A DNA stretch of 64,000 nt from Ignavibacteriota bacterium. Its GTDB lineage: Bacteria > Bacteroidota > Ignavibacteria > Ignavibacteriales > Melioribacteraceae. The stretch's first letter is position 1. The number at the start of each line of letters is the position of its first letter. Position numbers and translations under genes: made by a program. The notes beneath the pieces were generated by a model, which was not told where the DNA came from, did no database searches, and saw only the letters and a list, made by a program, of their open reading frames with translations. The stretch covers positions 1 through 64,000 of the forward strand of contig JABFGH010000003.1 in the NCBI GenBank assembly GCA_013112585.1, read 5' to 3'. Positions 26,429-35,560 of this stretch are shown piece after piece.

Positions 26429-27515
26429 AACAATAAACAAATCATTTGCAAGAATTCTTAGAACTCCGCAGTATCTAATACTTTTTGTCAGCAATAATTG
26501 CTGGATGAAATGTGAACACTGCTGGTTCAATGAAGAATGGAAAGAGAGCAATCTGAATGAGCAGAGTCTTACATTTGAAGAATTTGAAAAAATTGCAGAA
26601 TCAATTAAAAGAATTAATTTTTTAAGCATAACCGGCGGCGAGGCATTTAGCCGTGATGATATTGTTGAATTAGCAAATATGTTTGCAGAGAAAACAAAAC
26701 TAAACAGATATCAAATCCCTACATCAGGCTATTTGACAGATGACATTATTTCTAAAACTGAAAAAATATTAAAAAATAATCCGGGCATTCCATTTAGAGT
26801 TGATGTATCGCTTGATGGGGATGAAGAAACGCATAACTTTATACGAAACAGGAAAAAGAGTTTTGCAAATGCCGTTGAAACTATTAAAAGATTAAATAAA
26901 CTAAAGCACCAATACAGCTATTTTGATGTTGGAGTTATAAGCACAATCTCAAATCAAAATCAAAATATTGTTGATAGACTTGCTGAAACTATTGAAGATA
27001 TTAAACATGATGGTGAATGGATGGTTAATTTGGTGCGGGGTAAAACTCGAGCTCCAAAATCTATTGATGTAGATTTAAATAACTATATTAAAGCCCATAA
27101 GCATATTGACTCACGAATTGAAAACGGAACTTATAAAGGTCATAGCGGACATATTTTAGCACCCTGGTTAACAGCAAAAAATATTGTTAGAAGAAATAAA
27201 ATTGTAAATATAGTTGAGGGTAAATGCAGAGGCGGTGCATGTTCCGCAGGTTCACTTGGCGGAGTAATTTATAATGATGGTTCCGTTTATCCATGTGAAA
27301 TGCTCGAGCATTCATTTGGTAATATTAGAGATTTTAATTACGACTTGCCGAAATTATGGAATTCACCGCAAGGGGATTGGATTAGAAATAACATAGAAGA
27401 CACAAAATGTATTTGTACTCAAGAATGTTTTTTATCACTCAATTTGCTTATGCAGCCAAAACACTTGGCGGAAATAATCAAAGAGAGAATAAAATTGTTG
27501 AACTTAAATTCTTAA
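26421..27515 (+). CDS. Radical SAM protein with SPASM-like C-terminus
   Basis: 364 residues from the ATG at 26421, which overlaps the deacetylase stop. The 4Fe-4S motif is CWMKCEHC (Cys-x3-Cys-x2-Cys), followed by the SAM-binding ITGGEAFSRDD. The C-terminal half has several Cys: GKCRGGACSAG, YPCEML and TKCICTQECF, matching a SPASM/twitch-type auxiliary cluster region. These enzymes perform difficult radical chemistry on peptides, sugars or lipids. Placement between a glycan deacetylase and an SGNH-fold gene suggests that the substrate is part of the surface polymer. That is inference. Confidence 0.88.
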   Translation: MYKTINKSFARILRTPQYLILFVSNNCWMKCEHCWFNEEWKESNLNEQSLTFEEFEKIAESIKRINFLSITGGEAFSRDDIVELANMFAEKTKLNRYQIPTSGYLTDDIISKTEKILKNNPGIPFRVDVSLDGDEETHNFIRNRKKSFANAVETIKRLNKLKHQYSYFDVGVISTISNQNQNIVDRLAETIEDIKHDGEWMVNLVRGKTRAPKSIDVDLNNYIKAHKHIDSRIENGTYKGHSGHILAPWLTAKNIVRRNKIVNIVEGKCRGGACSAGSLGGVIYNDGSVYPCEMLEHSFGNIRDFNYDLPKLWNSPQGDWIRNNIEDTKCICTQECFLSLNLLMQPKHLAEIIKERIKLLNLNS

Positions 27516-27533
27516 TAAAAATACTGTTAAAAT

Positions 27534-28724
27534 ATGGATTTAATTATCTACACTTTTTCAGCACTGCTAATTTATTCAATATTCGAAATAATCTGTTTCG
27601 TTGGAATTAAACTTATCTATAAAAAGAAGCGGGTGTATTATCTCCCAAAAGATAAACCAATACTTAGCAGGCAAACAGTTGATTTTATTAGCCGGTTTAT
27701 TGAACGAGAGGGCAAAGGTACAATTAAGGAATTTGATAAAGTTTTAGGTTGGAAATCTCGACCAAATAGCGTTTCAGAAGATGGGCTGTATAAAATAAAT
27801 TCCGAGGGCGCAAGGTCTAATGTAGAATATAGTGAAATACCGAAAGAGGGAATTACGCGTATCACAACTTTCGGTGATTGTGTTACCTTTGGTGAAGGAA
27901 TGGCTCACTCAAAATGCTGGCAGAAAATAATGGAAAACATTAAACCAAATTTTGAAGTTATAAACTTCGGTGTTGAAGGATTTGGACCGGCACAGAACTA
28001 TTTGCATTACTTTAAAAATAAAAATGTTTATACAGATCAGAAATTTGTTTTGATCGCTTTTGTCTCCACCAATATTTATAAACCAATAAATATGTTTCGT
28101 CCATTTTATTCTTTTGATCATGGACTGCAGCTCTCTAAGCCGGGATACGTTTTACAGGGTAACTCTCTTGAGCTTGTTAATAATCCAATTGATGATTTGA
28201 TCAAATATAAAACAGTGTTAGAAAATCAGGAGGAGAAATTAATTAGAATAGGAACTCATGATCATTATTTTAAAACAACATACAGAAGCAGTTCTCTTGA
28301 TTTTCTTCCCTCAGTAAAATTCTTTAAAATTATTATTGATTCTTACAAAAGATTACGAGAAGTGTTTAATCGGCACAGCCAATTTTGTACTGATTCTCTT
28401 GCATATAAAACAACGCTAAAAATTTTAGAAAAAAATTGTATTGATGTTAAAGCAAATAGTTCCATACCGGTTATCATATTATTTCCGTTAAAAAATGATT
28501 TGAGAAATTATTTTAAAAATGGAATTAAACCTTGGCAGCCAATGTTAGATCACTTTAATAAAGTTAACCTGCCTTTTATTGATATGTTAGATGCCTTTAA
28601 AAATCATAGCAGCGTACAAAACATTAACATTCTATTTTCAGGCAGAAATTATTCGGAAACAGCACATAGAATTATTGGGGAAACTGCGGTAAAGTTTATT
28701 ACTAAAATGAACTCTGACTTATAA
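27534..28724 (+). CDS. Membrane-anchored SGNH-fold protein with degenerate active site
   Basis: 396 residues. One N-terminal membrane segment (LIIYTFSALLIYSIFEIICF) anchors an SGNH/GDSL domain outside. Block I reads TTFGDCVTFGEGM, where the nucleophile Ser is replaced by Cys. The C-terminal block, normally D-x-x-H, reads GRNYSETAHRIIGE, so the Asp-His pair looks absent. The NFGVEGFGPAQNYLHY block that normally carries the oxyanion Gly is kept. It therefore looks like a binding protein or a much altered esterase. It overlaps the convergent SGNH-TPR gene by six bases and ends the forward run. Confidence 0.75.
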   Translation: MDLIIYTFSALLIYSIFEIICFVGIKLIYKKKRVYYLPKDKPILSRQTVDFISRFIEREGKGTIKEFDKVLGWKSRPNSVSEDGLYKINSEGARSNVEYSEIPKEGITRITTFGDCVTFGEGMAHSKCWQKIMENIKPNFEVINFGVEGFGPAQNYLHYFKNKNVYTDQKFVLIAFVSTNIYKPINMFRPFYSFDHGLQLSKPGYVLQGNSLELVNNPIDDLIKYKTVLENQEEKLIRIGTHDHYFKTTYRSSSLDFLPSVKFFKIIIDSYKRLREVFNRHSQFCTDSLAYKTTLKILEKNCIDVKANSSIPVIILFPLKNDLRNYFKNGIKPWQPMLDHFNKVNLPFIDMLDAFKNHSSVQNINILFSGRNYSETAHRIIGETAVKFITKMNSDL

Positions 28725-30698
28725 AACTTTTATCTTTTTGTTAAATCCATCTAACTCATTTCGATATTCTTTCACTTCCTCTTCCCGGAAAAGATATATT
28801 TTATCGGAGTGGGGCAGCAAATGTTTTTTGTGAATATTAATTAATTCAGTTACTGTATTATATATATCAATAAATACATCTGCTTTTTCGGATTTGGCGG
28901 GTAAGTAATAAATCATGAAGAGGCATGTATTTATAATATTAAATAGAGATACTCGATCAAAAAACATTGAATAATGAGATGCGCTGCCAAAAATTAAGGA
29001 CTCGCGGAAAAACCAATAAGTAATTGTTCTATATTTATTAAAAACAATCGGCTCATTAGAGACATTAAATTTTAATAGTTCTATTGTTCTCTTAATAATT
29101 TGATCGGAGTAATGAAGAGCAAAATCAATTAATTTATTATCATCCGCCTGTTCAAAAAAGAGTTCTAGATTAAACCACCAACTATTTATCTTCTTTAAAT
29201 TCGGGAGCAAGTCATTGTCCTTGTTAAAAATAAAATAAAACCTCTCCTCATTTTCTATCATCTTATATACCGGCATCATATGGCGCATAAAATAAAATTC
29301 CGGTAATTGTCCTTGATCAACACTTTTAATCGGCGGGGATAATTTTAGAAAATCAGTACATCCAAAAAGCGGGTGACTTAAAATTATGTTTCTTATTCTA
29401 ACTTCATTACTCAATTCGTAATTAAAAATTTCGTTTAATATTTCTTGATAAGATTTTTTTTCAGCTTCAGAAATTACTCTATTCGAAAAATCAATTTCAG
29501 GCTCGGCAATTATTTTAAAGTGCTCAAAAAAGTTTTTGTCTGAAACATACTTATCAGGATTAGTTGGAATATATTTTAATTCCGGTTTTACTTTTCCCTC
29601 AGCTAAATTCAAAATATTTTTCAGTTCACCGCTAATTTTTAATGCTAATTTTTTATGACCATTGTCGGTAGGATGGCAATAATCAATAAAGTCCTCATCT
29701 GAAGTAAATTCATCCATACCAATGTAAAATACATTTGCAGTTTTTTGAATAGAAAAATCGTAGATAGCTTTATTGTAAGCTTGAGTAATACGGTATGTTC
29801 CTTTATCTCTTTCTTTAATTTCTCTAAATAATTTATTTGCTTCTTTATCATTACCCTTAATACTAAGTATAACTGCTAAATTAAACGCTGCGATATCAGT
29901 AATTTGTGTCTTTGAATTTAATTGTTCCTCAATAATTTTTATAGCATCACTATAATTTTCTTGTTCGGCAAGTATCACCGCCATATTATTTTTAGCTATT
30001 CCCTTTGTTTCTCCATCTTCAATCTTACTAATATTTTTTTTGTAGTGAATTAATGCATCGTTAAGCCTGCCTTCTTCTTGAAGTTTTATCGCCGCAATTA
30101 ATTCAGATGACTTTTCCTCTTTCCAATGCGGATAACAATTAGCAGCATTTACAATTTTATAAAAAATAAAATTTCCGATATTATTAGCCGGCGGAAAATT
30201 TGCTTTGGAAGATGGATTAATTAAAATCAGTTTGATATTATTTTTTTGAGCATGTTTAATTATCCGTGCAATGTTTGATTTGAAATCCTCAATCGAAACA
30301 CAACTCTGTAAACTGTTTTGGGAAATATTATATTTAGTAAACTTAAAAGGCTTATTTCGTATTGAGATAGGATTCTTACTTCTATATGCTTCATTTTTTG
30401 TTAAGGAAATTTTTTTACGAGGGAAAAATTTAACTGAAGGTTTTAAATAACCGTATCCGCATGCATCGCAATTACCGAGATATATTATTGCCGCATCATA
30501 ATTATCTTTTTTAACTGCTGCTTTAAAATGTAATAATGCATCGGCACTCGTCATACCAATTGCAGATAAATTTTGGATCTGAACTCTTGAAGAAAAACTA
30601 GAATTTTTACATAGTATATCCAAGGCATTATCGAAGCAATTGCCAAAGCCGGAGAACACTGAATCGCCAAGAACTAAAAGCCGAGTTACTTTTTGCAT
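28719..30698 (-). CDS. SGNH hydrolase with inserted TPR repeats
   Basis: 659 residues, cytoplasmic by sequence. Block I is LLVLGDSVFSGFG with the catalytic Ser. Block III is YLGNCDACG with the Asn. Block V is DYCHPTDNGHKKLA with Asp and His, about 200 residues after a set of TPR-like helices (AAIKLQEEGRLNDALIHYKK, GIAKNNMAVILAEQENYSDA, AAFNLAVILSIKGNDKEAN). So the lipase fold is split by TPRs between blocks III and V. The last 300 residues are an unrecognised helical domain. Unlike the convergent neighbour, its active site is complete. It probably handles acyl groups on the surface polymer; evidence is by context only. Confidence 0.75.
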   Translation of the reverse strand: MQKVTRLLVLGDSVFSGFGNCFDNALDILCKNSSFSSRVQIQNLSAIGMTSADALLHFKAAVKKDNYDAAIIYLGNCDACGYGYLKPSVKFFPRKKISLTKNEAYRSKNPISIRNKPFKFTKYNISQNSLQSCVSIEDFKSNIARIIKHAQKNNIKLILINPSSKANFPPANNIGNFIFYKIVNAANCYPHWKEEKSSELIAAIKLQEEGRLNDALIHYKKNISKIEDGETKGIAKNNMAVILAEQENYSDAIKIIEEQLNSKTQITDIAAFNLAVILSIKGNDKEANKLFREIKERDKGTYRITQAYNKAIYDFSIQKTANVFYIGMDEFTSDEDFIDYCHPTDNGHKKLALKISGELKNILNLAEGKVKPELKYIPTNPDKYVSDKNFFEHFKIIAEPEIDFSNRVISEAEKKSYQEILNEIFNYELSNEVRIRNIILSHPLFGCTDFLKLSPPIKSVDQGQLPEFYFMRHMMPVYKMIENEERFYFIFNKDNDLLPNLKKINSWWFNLELFFEQADDNKLIDFALHYSDQIIKRTIELLKFNVSNEPIVFNKYRTITYWFFRESLIFGSASHYSMFFDRVSLFNIINTCLFMIYYLPAKSEKADVFIDIYNTVTELINIHKKHLLPHSDKIYLFREEEVKEYRNELDGFNKKIKVL

Positions 30699-30800
30699 TA
30701 CGTTAATTTTGATTTTTATAGGAGGAAATTAAATAATATAATTCAAATGTTCATATATTTATTAAGTAAATAATTTAATAAAAATTATAACGGTAAGAGT

Positions 30801-30917
30801 ATGTGGTACATCGTGGGCGGTGCAGCATTATTATTGGTCGTAGTTTTAACAGTTTATTTTTATAAAAAAGGAAAGAGTAAAAATAAAAGTAATGAAGAGA
30901 TTTATCCTTTCTGGTAA
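30801..30917 (+). CDS. 38-residue single-pass membrane protein
   Basis: Reading frame MWYIVGGAALLLVVVLTVYF, then YKKGKSKNKSNEEIYPFW and a stop. It has one hydrophobic helix followed by a basic stop-transfer stretch and an acidic end, a classic type topology with the N-terminus outside. A purine-rich GGTAAGAGT sits just ahead of the ATG. It lies alone in the gap between the SGNH-TPR gene and the two reverse genes with the tube-like protein, and it faces them. No family recognised. Small membrane proteins of this shape can be holin-like or sensory. Confidence 0.55.
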   Translation: MWYIVGGAALLLVVVLTVYFYKKGKSKNKSNEEIYPFW

Positions 30918-30933
30918 AAGGAATTATTAAAGA

Positions 30934-31347
30934 TTATACTTTCTGTTGATTAGCATTCCGGGTGACGTACCCAATCTCTTTGTAAATACCCAGATTGTGT
31001 ACAATTGTAGTTCTATACTTGGCAGATTTTATGTTTTGATAATTTACTTCGGCGGATATTTGTTCCGGTTCTTCACGGGCAAAATAAGCGGATGATGAAT
31101 CAAGAAAAGTTTTTATTTCTTTTCCGGGCGGCATAAATTCAATGAGTTTAAAAAGAGGTAATTCTGAAATTATTTTTCCCCCCTCTACTCCTCTAAATCT
31201 CTGCTCAAAATTTATGGAAATTTTATAAGCCGGTTTTCGCCCAATGTTTTTAATTGCAATATAAAGTAAACCATCTTCGAATATAAAATCGAGAATAACT
31301 TCAGGTCTTCCGCACAAATATTCTTTTAAACAATTAAAAATTTTCAT
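30934..31347 (-). CDS. Hypothetical protein, partner of the tube-like protein
   Basis: 137 residues. Predicted all-beta, probably an Ig-like sandwich: VILDFIFEDGLLYIAIKNIG, RKPAYKISINFEQRF, KLIEFMPPGKEIKTF, ISAEVNYQNI. No signal peptide. Its start lies two bases after the stop of the tube-like gene, so the two are co-translated. I do not recognise a family. Partnership suggests a capping, adaptor or binding role for the tube protein. This is inference. Confidence 0.65.
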   Translation of the reverse strand: MKIFNCLKEYLCGRPEVILDFIFEDGLLYIAIKNIGRKPAYKISINFEQRFRGVEGGKIISELPLFKLIEFMPPGKEIKTFLDSSSAYFAREEPEQISAEVNYQNIKSAKYRTTIVHNLGIYKEIGYVTRNANQQKV

Positions 31348-31349
31348 AA

Positions 31350-31781
31350 TTAATCATTTTCAATTGTCAGACCTTCATGAGCAATTTCTAATGTTTCTAT
31401 TGCAGCTTCATTTCCGGTTGCTTTTAAGCTTGGTCCTTCAACCCTTACCGGAAACGCATTTCGTGCTTTCCAAATCATAACCGGTTCATGTTCTTCATTA
31501 AGCAGCTTGATCACTATATCCCTTCGTTCAACCTTATTTAATTTTGTTGTATTAAGCCACTCAAAAAATTCATTGTCATGGGGAAGAATTCCTCTTTTCA
31601 TTACGATGTTTGAATACTTTGGAATTCCCGGCATTTTAATTGACGAATAAATTGGACTGCTGCCTTCTCTATATTCAATAACTTGATGCTCAATTGATAA
31701 GCCCGATACTTCCGCAAACCCAACTCTTGTTCCGCCCCACTCAACTTGAAAATGAAATGATGGTATTGGATATTCCGCCAT
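31350..31781 (-). CDS. Phage/eCIS tail-tube-like protein (gp19 family)
   Basis: 143 residues, the usual length of the contractile tail tube family (T4 gp19, TIGR02241, Pvc1-like). Signatures: IPSFHFQVEWGGTRVGFAEV, SGLSIEHQVIEYREGSSP, MPGIPKYSNIVMKRG, and FFEWLN, with the IWKARNAFPVRVEGPSLKAT end strand. In injection systems many copies stack to form the inner tube. No sheath, baseplate or ATPase gene is in this window, so it is an orphan here. It shares an operon with the 30934-31347 gene. Family assignment is good; use is unknown. Confidence 0.88.
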   Translation of the reverse strand: MAEYPIPSFHFQVEWGGTRVGFAEVSGLSIEHQVIEYREGSSPIYSSIKMPGIPKYSNIVMKRGILPHDNEFFEWLNTTKLNKVERRDIVIKLLNEEHEPVMIWKARNAFPVRVEGPSLKATGNEAAIETLEIAHEGLTIEND

Positions 31782-31892
31782 AGTTTACTCCCATTATTAT
31801 AATACTATCTGTCTGATTTAAGTTACCTTTTGTAAATAATAATAGCAACTTATTTAGGAAGTGATAAATACATTAAAAGGTATTGAACTAAC

Positions 31893-32996
31893 TCAATACC
31901 CTTTCCTTGCTACCAAATCAAAATCTGCATCTGCCATAATACCGACTAAATCTTCAAACTTTGTTTTTGCTTTCCAGCCTAATTCCTTTTCCGCTTTAGA
32001 TGAATCACCAATAAGCAGTTCTACTTCTGTTGGTCTGTAATAATTTGGGGAAACCTCAACAACTGTATCACCGACTGTAATTCCATTTACCAAATCCTTT
32101 TTTGCGAATACCTTTTTATTTCTTTCAAGATCAATCGATTTTACAATTCCGGTTTCTTTCGCTCCCTCACCTTTCCATTCTAACTCAACACCAAGTTTAC
32201 TAAATGTATGCTGGACAAATTCACGCACTGTATGAGTTTCACCTGTTGCGAGAACAAAATCATCGGCTTTATCATGCTGAAGAATTTGCCACATCCCTTC
32301 GCAATATTCCGGTGCGTAACCCCAGTCGCGTTTTGCGCTAAGATTACCGAGCACAAGTTTATCTTGAGTACCAATCAAAATTCTTGATGCGGCTCTTGTA
32401 ATTTTACGTGTTACAAATGTTTCACCCCTACGCGGCGATTCGTGATTAAACAAAATTCCGTTGCTTGCATAAATGTTATAAGCTTCGCGATAGTTCACAA
32501 TAATCCAATACCCGTATAGCTTTGCAACTGCGTATGGGGATCGTGGATAGAATGGAGTTTTTTCTGTCTGCGGAACTTCCTGCACTTTGCCGTAAAGTTC
32601 ACTTGTTGAAGCCTGATAAAACTTTGTACTCTTCAACCCGGTTTCACGAATTGCATCAAGAAAGCGGAGTGTTCCCAATGCATCTACCTGTGCCGTGTAA
32701 TCCGGTATTTCGAACGAAACCTTTACGTGGCTTTGAGCGGCAAGGTTATAAATTTCATCCGGCTCAATTTTTTCAAGCAGTCTATTTAAATTGCTGGTAT
32801 CAACTAAATCGCCGTAATGTAAAAAGAATCGGTGATCGAGTAATTCTTCTTGATTATAAAGATGATCAATTCGCTTAGTATTAAAAGAACTGCTTCTTCT
32901 AATCACACCATGAACTTCATATCCTTTATCTAAAAGAATTTCTGTTAAGTAACTTCCGTCTTGTCCGGTTATACCGGTAATTAGTGCTCGTTTCAT
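31893..32996 (-). CDS. gmd: GDP-mannose 4,6-dehydratase
   Basis: 367 residues from the ATG at 32996 (a TTG at 33008 is possible but unneeded). Extended [21 protein letters not shown] for NADP, the catalytic Thr/Glu in [10 protein letters not shown], and YAVAKLYG for Tyr/Lys. [13 protein letters not shown] and [13 protein letters not shown] are GMD hallmarks. It converts GDP-D-mannose to GDP-4-keto-6-deoxymannose in the cytoplasm, the precursor of GDP-L-fucose. The next step is encoded at 33600-34553, with a four-helix-bundle gene in between. Confidence 0.95.
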   Translation of the reverse strand: MKRALITGITGQDGSYLTEILLDKGYEVHGVIRRSSSFNTKRIDHLYNQEELLDHRFFLHYGDLVDTSNLNRLLEKIEPDEIYNLAAQSHVKVSFEIPDYTAQVDALGTLRFLDAIRETGLKSTKFYQASTSELYGKVQEVPQTEKTPFYPRSPYAVAKLYGYWIIVNYREAYNIYASNGILFNHESPRRGETFVTRKITRAASRILIGTQDKLVLGNLSAKRDWGYAPEYCEGMWQILQHDKADDFVLATGETHTVREFVQHTFSKLGVELEWKGEGAKETGIVKSIDLERNKKVFAKKDLVNGITVGDTVVEVSPNYYRPTEVELLIGDSSKAEKELGWKAKTKFEDLVGIMADADFDLVARKGY

Positions 32997-33035
32997 ATTT
33001 AAATCCAATTAAAAATTAAAAAGTTGTTTTACTAA

Positions 33036-33079
33036 GCATGGGAAAAGATGCATGGATGAATGATTGAATGGATGCATGA
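33036..33079. repeat. ATGCA/CATTCA repeat, left flank of the four-helix-bundle gene
   Basis: GCATGGGAAAAGATGCATGG, then ATGAATGATTG and AATGGATGCATG. Its reverse complement matches the repeats at 33549-33600 and 11926-11975 (sharing ATTCA-CCATGCATCTTTTC), so the two flanks of the small gene are inverted relative to each other. Confidence 0.55.
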
Positions 33080-33085
33080 AAACAT

Positions 33086-33508
33086 TTATATGTATTCTGA
33101 TTTCCATTCTGCTTTGTTATTTAATTTAGTGATCAACTTTTTATTCATGCTTATTAATTTATTTTCAAGTTCGTATGCTTTTATATCAAATTTGTTAAAT
33201 GCTTCTTCACTTATTTCATTAGCATTTAATAAGGTGAATAATTGAGAATAGTTTTCTGCTAATGAACTTAAAGAAATTTCATTAAATCGTAAGTTTTCTT
33301 TTAATGACCTTCTTGAATAACCTTCAGCTATATTGCTTGATACAGATAGCGCAGCATCTTTTATTTGTGCTTGAACTTTATATGGTATCTTATCAAACTC
33401 TGTAATTATTGTGCTCACTAATTTATAAAGGTCAACAGCCAATTGCCAAATTTGTAATTTTCTAAAACCACGGTTAATATTTCTATTCTTTTCTATGAAA
33501 TTATTCAT
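33086..33508 (-). CDS. Four-helix-bundle protein (23S rRNA intervening-sequence/S23 family)
   Basis: 140 residues from the ATG at 33508. Family pattern: FRKLQIWQLAVDLYKLV, YKVQAQIKDAALSVSSNIAE with the conserved SNIAEG, and LRFNEISLSSLAENYSQLFTL. These proteins form pentameric four-helix bundles, occur inside 23S rRNA intervening sequences and as scattered chromosomal copies, and have no proven function. Here the gene splits gmd from the fucose synthase gene and is bordered by inverted copies of a dispersed repeat, which suggests later insertion. Confidence 0.88.
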   Translation of the reverse strand: MNNFIEKNRNINRGFRKLQIWQLAVDLYKLVSTIITEFDKIPYKVQAQIKDAALSVSSNIAEGYSRRSLKENLRFNEISLSSLAENYSQLFTLLNANEISEEAFNKFDIKAYELENKLISMNKKLITKLNNKAEWKSEYI

Positions 33509-33548
33509 AATTAAATTCAACCAGAAACTTCGGTGACCATCTTTTTCA

Positions 33549-33600
33549 TTCAATCATGCAACCATGCAGTCATGCAATCATTCACCCATGCATTCTTTCT
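33549..33600. repeat. ATGCA/CATTCA repeat, right flank of the four-helix-bundle gene
   Basis: CATTCAATCATGCAACCATG, CAGTCATGCAATCATTCACC and CATGCATTC in sequence. The repeat is inverted relative to 33036-33079 and reaches the end of the fucose synthase gene. Family member also at 11926-11975. Confidence 0.55.
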
Positions 33601-34553
33601 CACCCTTGCGTCTTATTCTTCACGAACCACTCATACGCCTTCTTGATCCCATCCTCCAGAGAGGTAGAGTGTTTCCAGCCAAGTTCATGCAATCTAGTTA
33701 CATCAAGTAATTTTCTTGGTGTTCCATCTGGTTTGGAAGTATCAAATACCGTTGCTTTATCAAACCCTATTACTCTTTTTACGGTCTCAACTAATTCTGC
33801 AATCGATAGGTCTTCTCCCGTACCAATGTTTATATGAGTTATGTCGTTGTCATATAAGTCAGAGGCATTTACATTCTGCATAATGTAGAACACCGCATCA
33901 GCTAAATCTTCAACAAATAAAAATTCCCGTTTTGGTTTGCCTGTTCCCCAAACCTCAATGTAGTCATCACCATTTTGTTTTGCTTCATGTACTTTTCTAA
34001 TTAATGCTGGAAGCACATGTGAAGTCTCCAAATCAAAATTATCATGCGGTCCAAATAAGTTAGTAGGCATTACACTAATAAAATTTGATCCGTATTGTTT
34101 GTAATAGCTTTCGCATAATTTTATACCGGCAATTTTTGCAATTGCATAAGGCTCGTTTGTGTATTCTAAAGTATCGGTAAGTAAATATTCTTCCTTCATT
34201 GGCTGCGGTGCCATTTTAGGATAGATGCATGAACTGCCGAGGAACAACAATTTATCTACTTTATTTTCGTATGCGGCATGAATCAAATTAGATTGGATCA
34301 TTAAATTTTCATACAGGAATTGGGCGCGGTAAGTGTTGTTGGCAAGTATGCCGCCGACTTTTGCAGCAGCAACAATAATTTGGTCCGGCTTATTTTCTGC
34401 AATAAAATTTTCAACTTCATCTTGCCGGATTAAATTTAAATCTTTTTTATCAGCAGATAATAAATTAGTATATCCCTCACTCTCAAACTTTCGGAAAATT
34501 GCAGAGCCTACCATGCCTTTACTTCCGGCGATAAGTATTTTTTTATCTTTCAT
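33600..34553 (-). CDS. fcl: GDP-L-fucose synthase
   Basis: 317 residues, the usual length. Extended [66 protein letters not shown] with Tyr/Lys, and [20 protein letters not shown]. It epimerises and reduces GDP-4-keto-6-deoxymannose to GDP-L-fucose with NADPH. The gmd gene follows on the same strand after the inserted small gene. Together they feed fucose to the surface glycan made by neighbouring glycosyltransferases. Confidence 0.95.
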   Translation of the reverse strand: MKDKKILIAGSKGMVGSAIFRKFESEGYTNLLSADKKDLNLIRQDEVENFIAENKPDQIIVAAAKVGGILANNTYRAQFLYENLMIQSNLIHAAYENKVDKLLFLGSSCIYPKMAPQPMKEEYLLTDTLEYTNEPYAIAKIAGIKLCESYYKQYGSNFISVMPTNLFGPHDNFDLETSHVLPALIRKVHEAKQNGDDYIEVWGTGKPKREFLFVEDLADAVFYIMQNVNASDLYDNDITHINIGTGEDLSIAELVETVKRVIGFDKATVFDTSKPDGTPRKLLDVTRLHELGWKHSTSLEDGIKKAYEWFVKNKTQG

Positions 34554-34626
34554 AAAATTTCAATCAATTCAAAAAATGTTTTTCAAATATAAGTATAAAA
34601 ATAAATCTATCCTCATTTAACAAAAC

Positions 34627-35394
34627 TCAAAACCCGAGAGCAGTAAATCCACCGTCAACAGCAATACACTGACCTGTAATATATGATGAGGCGGGCATGC
34701 AGAGAAATGATGCAAGTCCGGCAATTTCTTCAGGCTTGCCAACTCTTTTCATTGGTGTTCTTGATAAAACTTCATCTAAATAATTTTGGTTTGATAAAAC
34801 TTGTTTAGCAAGCGGAGTTTCAATATACCAGGGTGCAATTGTATTTACTCTAATTCCATCTGCCGCCCATTCAACTGCCAAATTTTTACTCAATTGATTC
34901 ATCGCCGCTTTTGTCATGCCGTATGGTGAACCCGTTTTCAGATGTGTGAGTCCCGCCACTGACGAAATATTTATAATTGAAGCCGTGCCTGATTTTTTTA
35001 ATAACGGAAATGATCTTTTACACATGTCAAATGCAGATTGAAGATTAGTCTTAAATATTATTTCATACTCTTCGTCGGAATACTCAACTGTTTTTTTTCT
35101 GATGTTAGTACCAGCATTATTAATTAGAATATCAAATTTATCCCAATTGTTTTTTACCTTACTTATCACTTTTGCTCTTTCGCCAGCTTCGCTAATATCA
35201 GCAGAAACTCCGTAAGCAGTAAATCCCTCACTTCTCCAGTTTCCAACACAGTCTTCTACTTCCGCCTTATTTCTGGCAACAATAAATATCTCAGCACCAA
35301 GTAAAACAAACTCATCTGCAATTGCTTTTCCAATTCCTTTTGTCCCGCCTGTAATTATTGCTCTTTTATCTTTAAGACTCCATCTGCTTGCCAA
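34627..35394 (-). CDS. SDR family oxidoreductase, tropinone-reductase-like
   Basis: 255 residues, classical [18 protein letters not shown] for cofactor, [35 protein letters not shown] for Ser/Tyr/Lys, [13 protein letters not shown], and the ending [11 protein letters not shown]. The NNAGTNIRK and PWYI/TPL marks are those of the tropinone reductase-like subgroup, found widely in bacteria and plants with unknown substrate. It is located 73 bases before the fcl start, in the same direction, so may be co-expressed with the fucose genes. Confidence 0.85.
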   Translation of the reverse strand: MASRWSLKDKRAIITGGTKGIGKAIADEFVLLGAEIFIVARNKAEVEDCVGNWRSEGFTAYGVSADISEAGERAKVISKVKNNWDKFDILINNAGTNIRKKTVEYSDEEYEIIFKTNLQSAFDMCKRSFPLLKKSGTASIINISSVAGLTHLKTGSPYGMTKAAMNQLSKNLAVEWAADGIRVNTIAPWYIETPLAKQVLSNQNYLDEVLSRTPMKRVGKPEEIAGLASFLCMPASSYITGQCIAVDGGFTALGF

Positions 35395-35560
35395 TTTTTC
35401 CTCCGCTTAAAACTTTTAATTATAGATTGAAATAAAGTAGATTAAAACTATTTTGCAAGTATTAGCAAATTTGAATTAACTATAGTTAAAAATTAAGTAA
35501 TAGATTAAAGTAAAATAAACTGTTAGATTTGTTATATATAAAAAAACATTTGAGGTTAAG

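Noticed and set aside
30934-31781. Complete contractile injection system or prophage
   Set aside because: Only a tube-like protein is present. The neighbours are metabolic and glycan genes, with no sheath, baseplate, ATPase, integrase or capsid gene.
33086-33508. Four-helix-bundle protein as an Avd accessory protein of a diversity-generating retroelement
   Set aside because: No reverse transcriptase and no template/variable repeat pair are visible; the sequence fits the S23 intervening-sequence family better.
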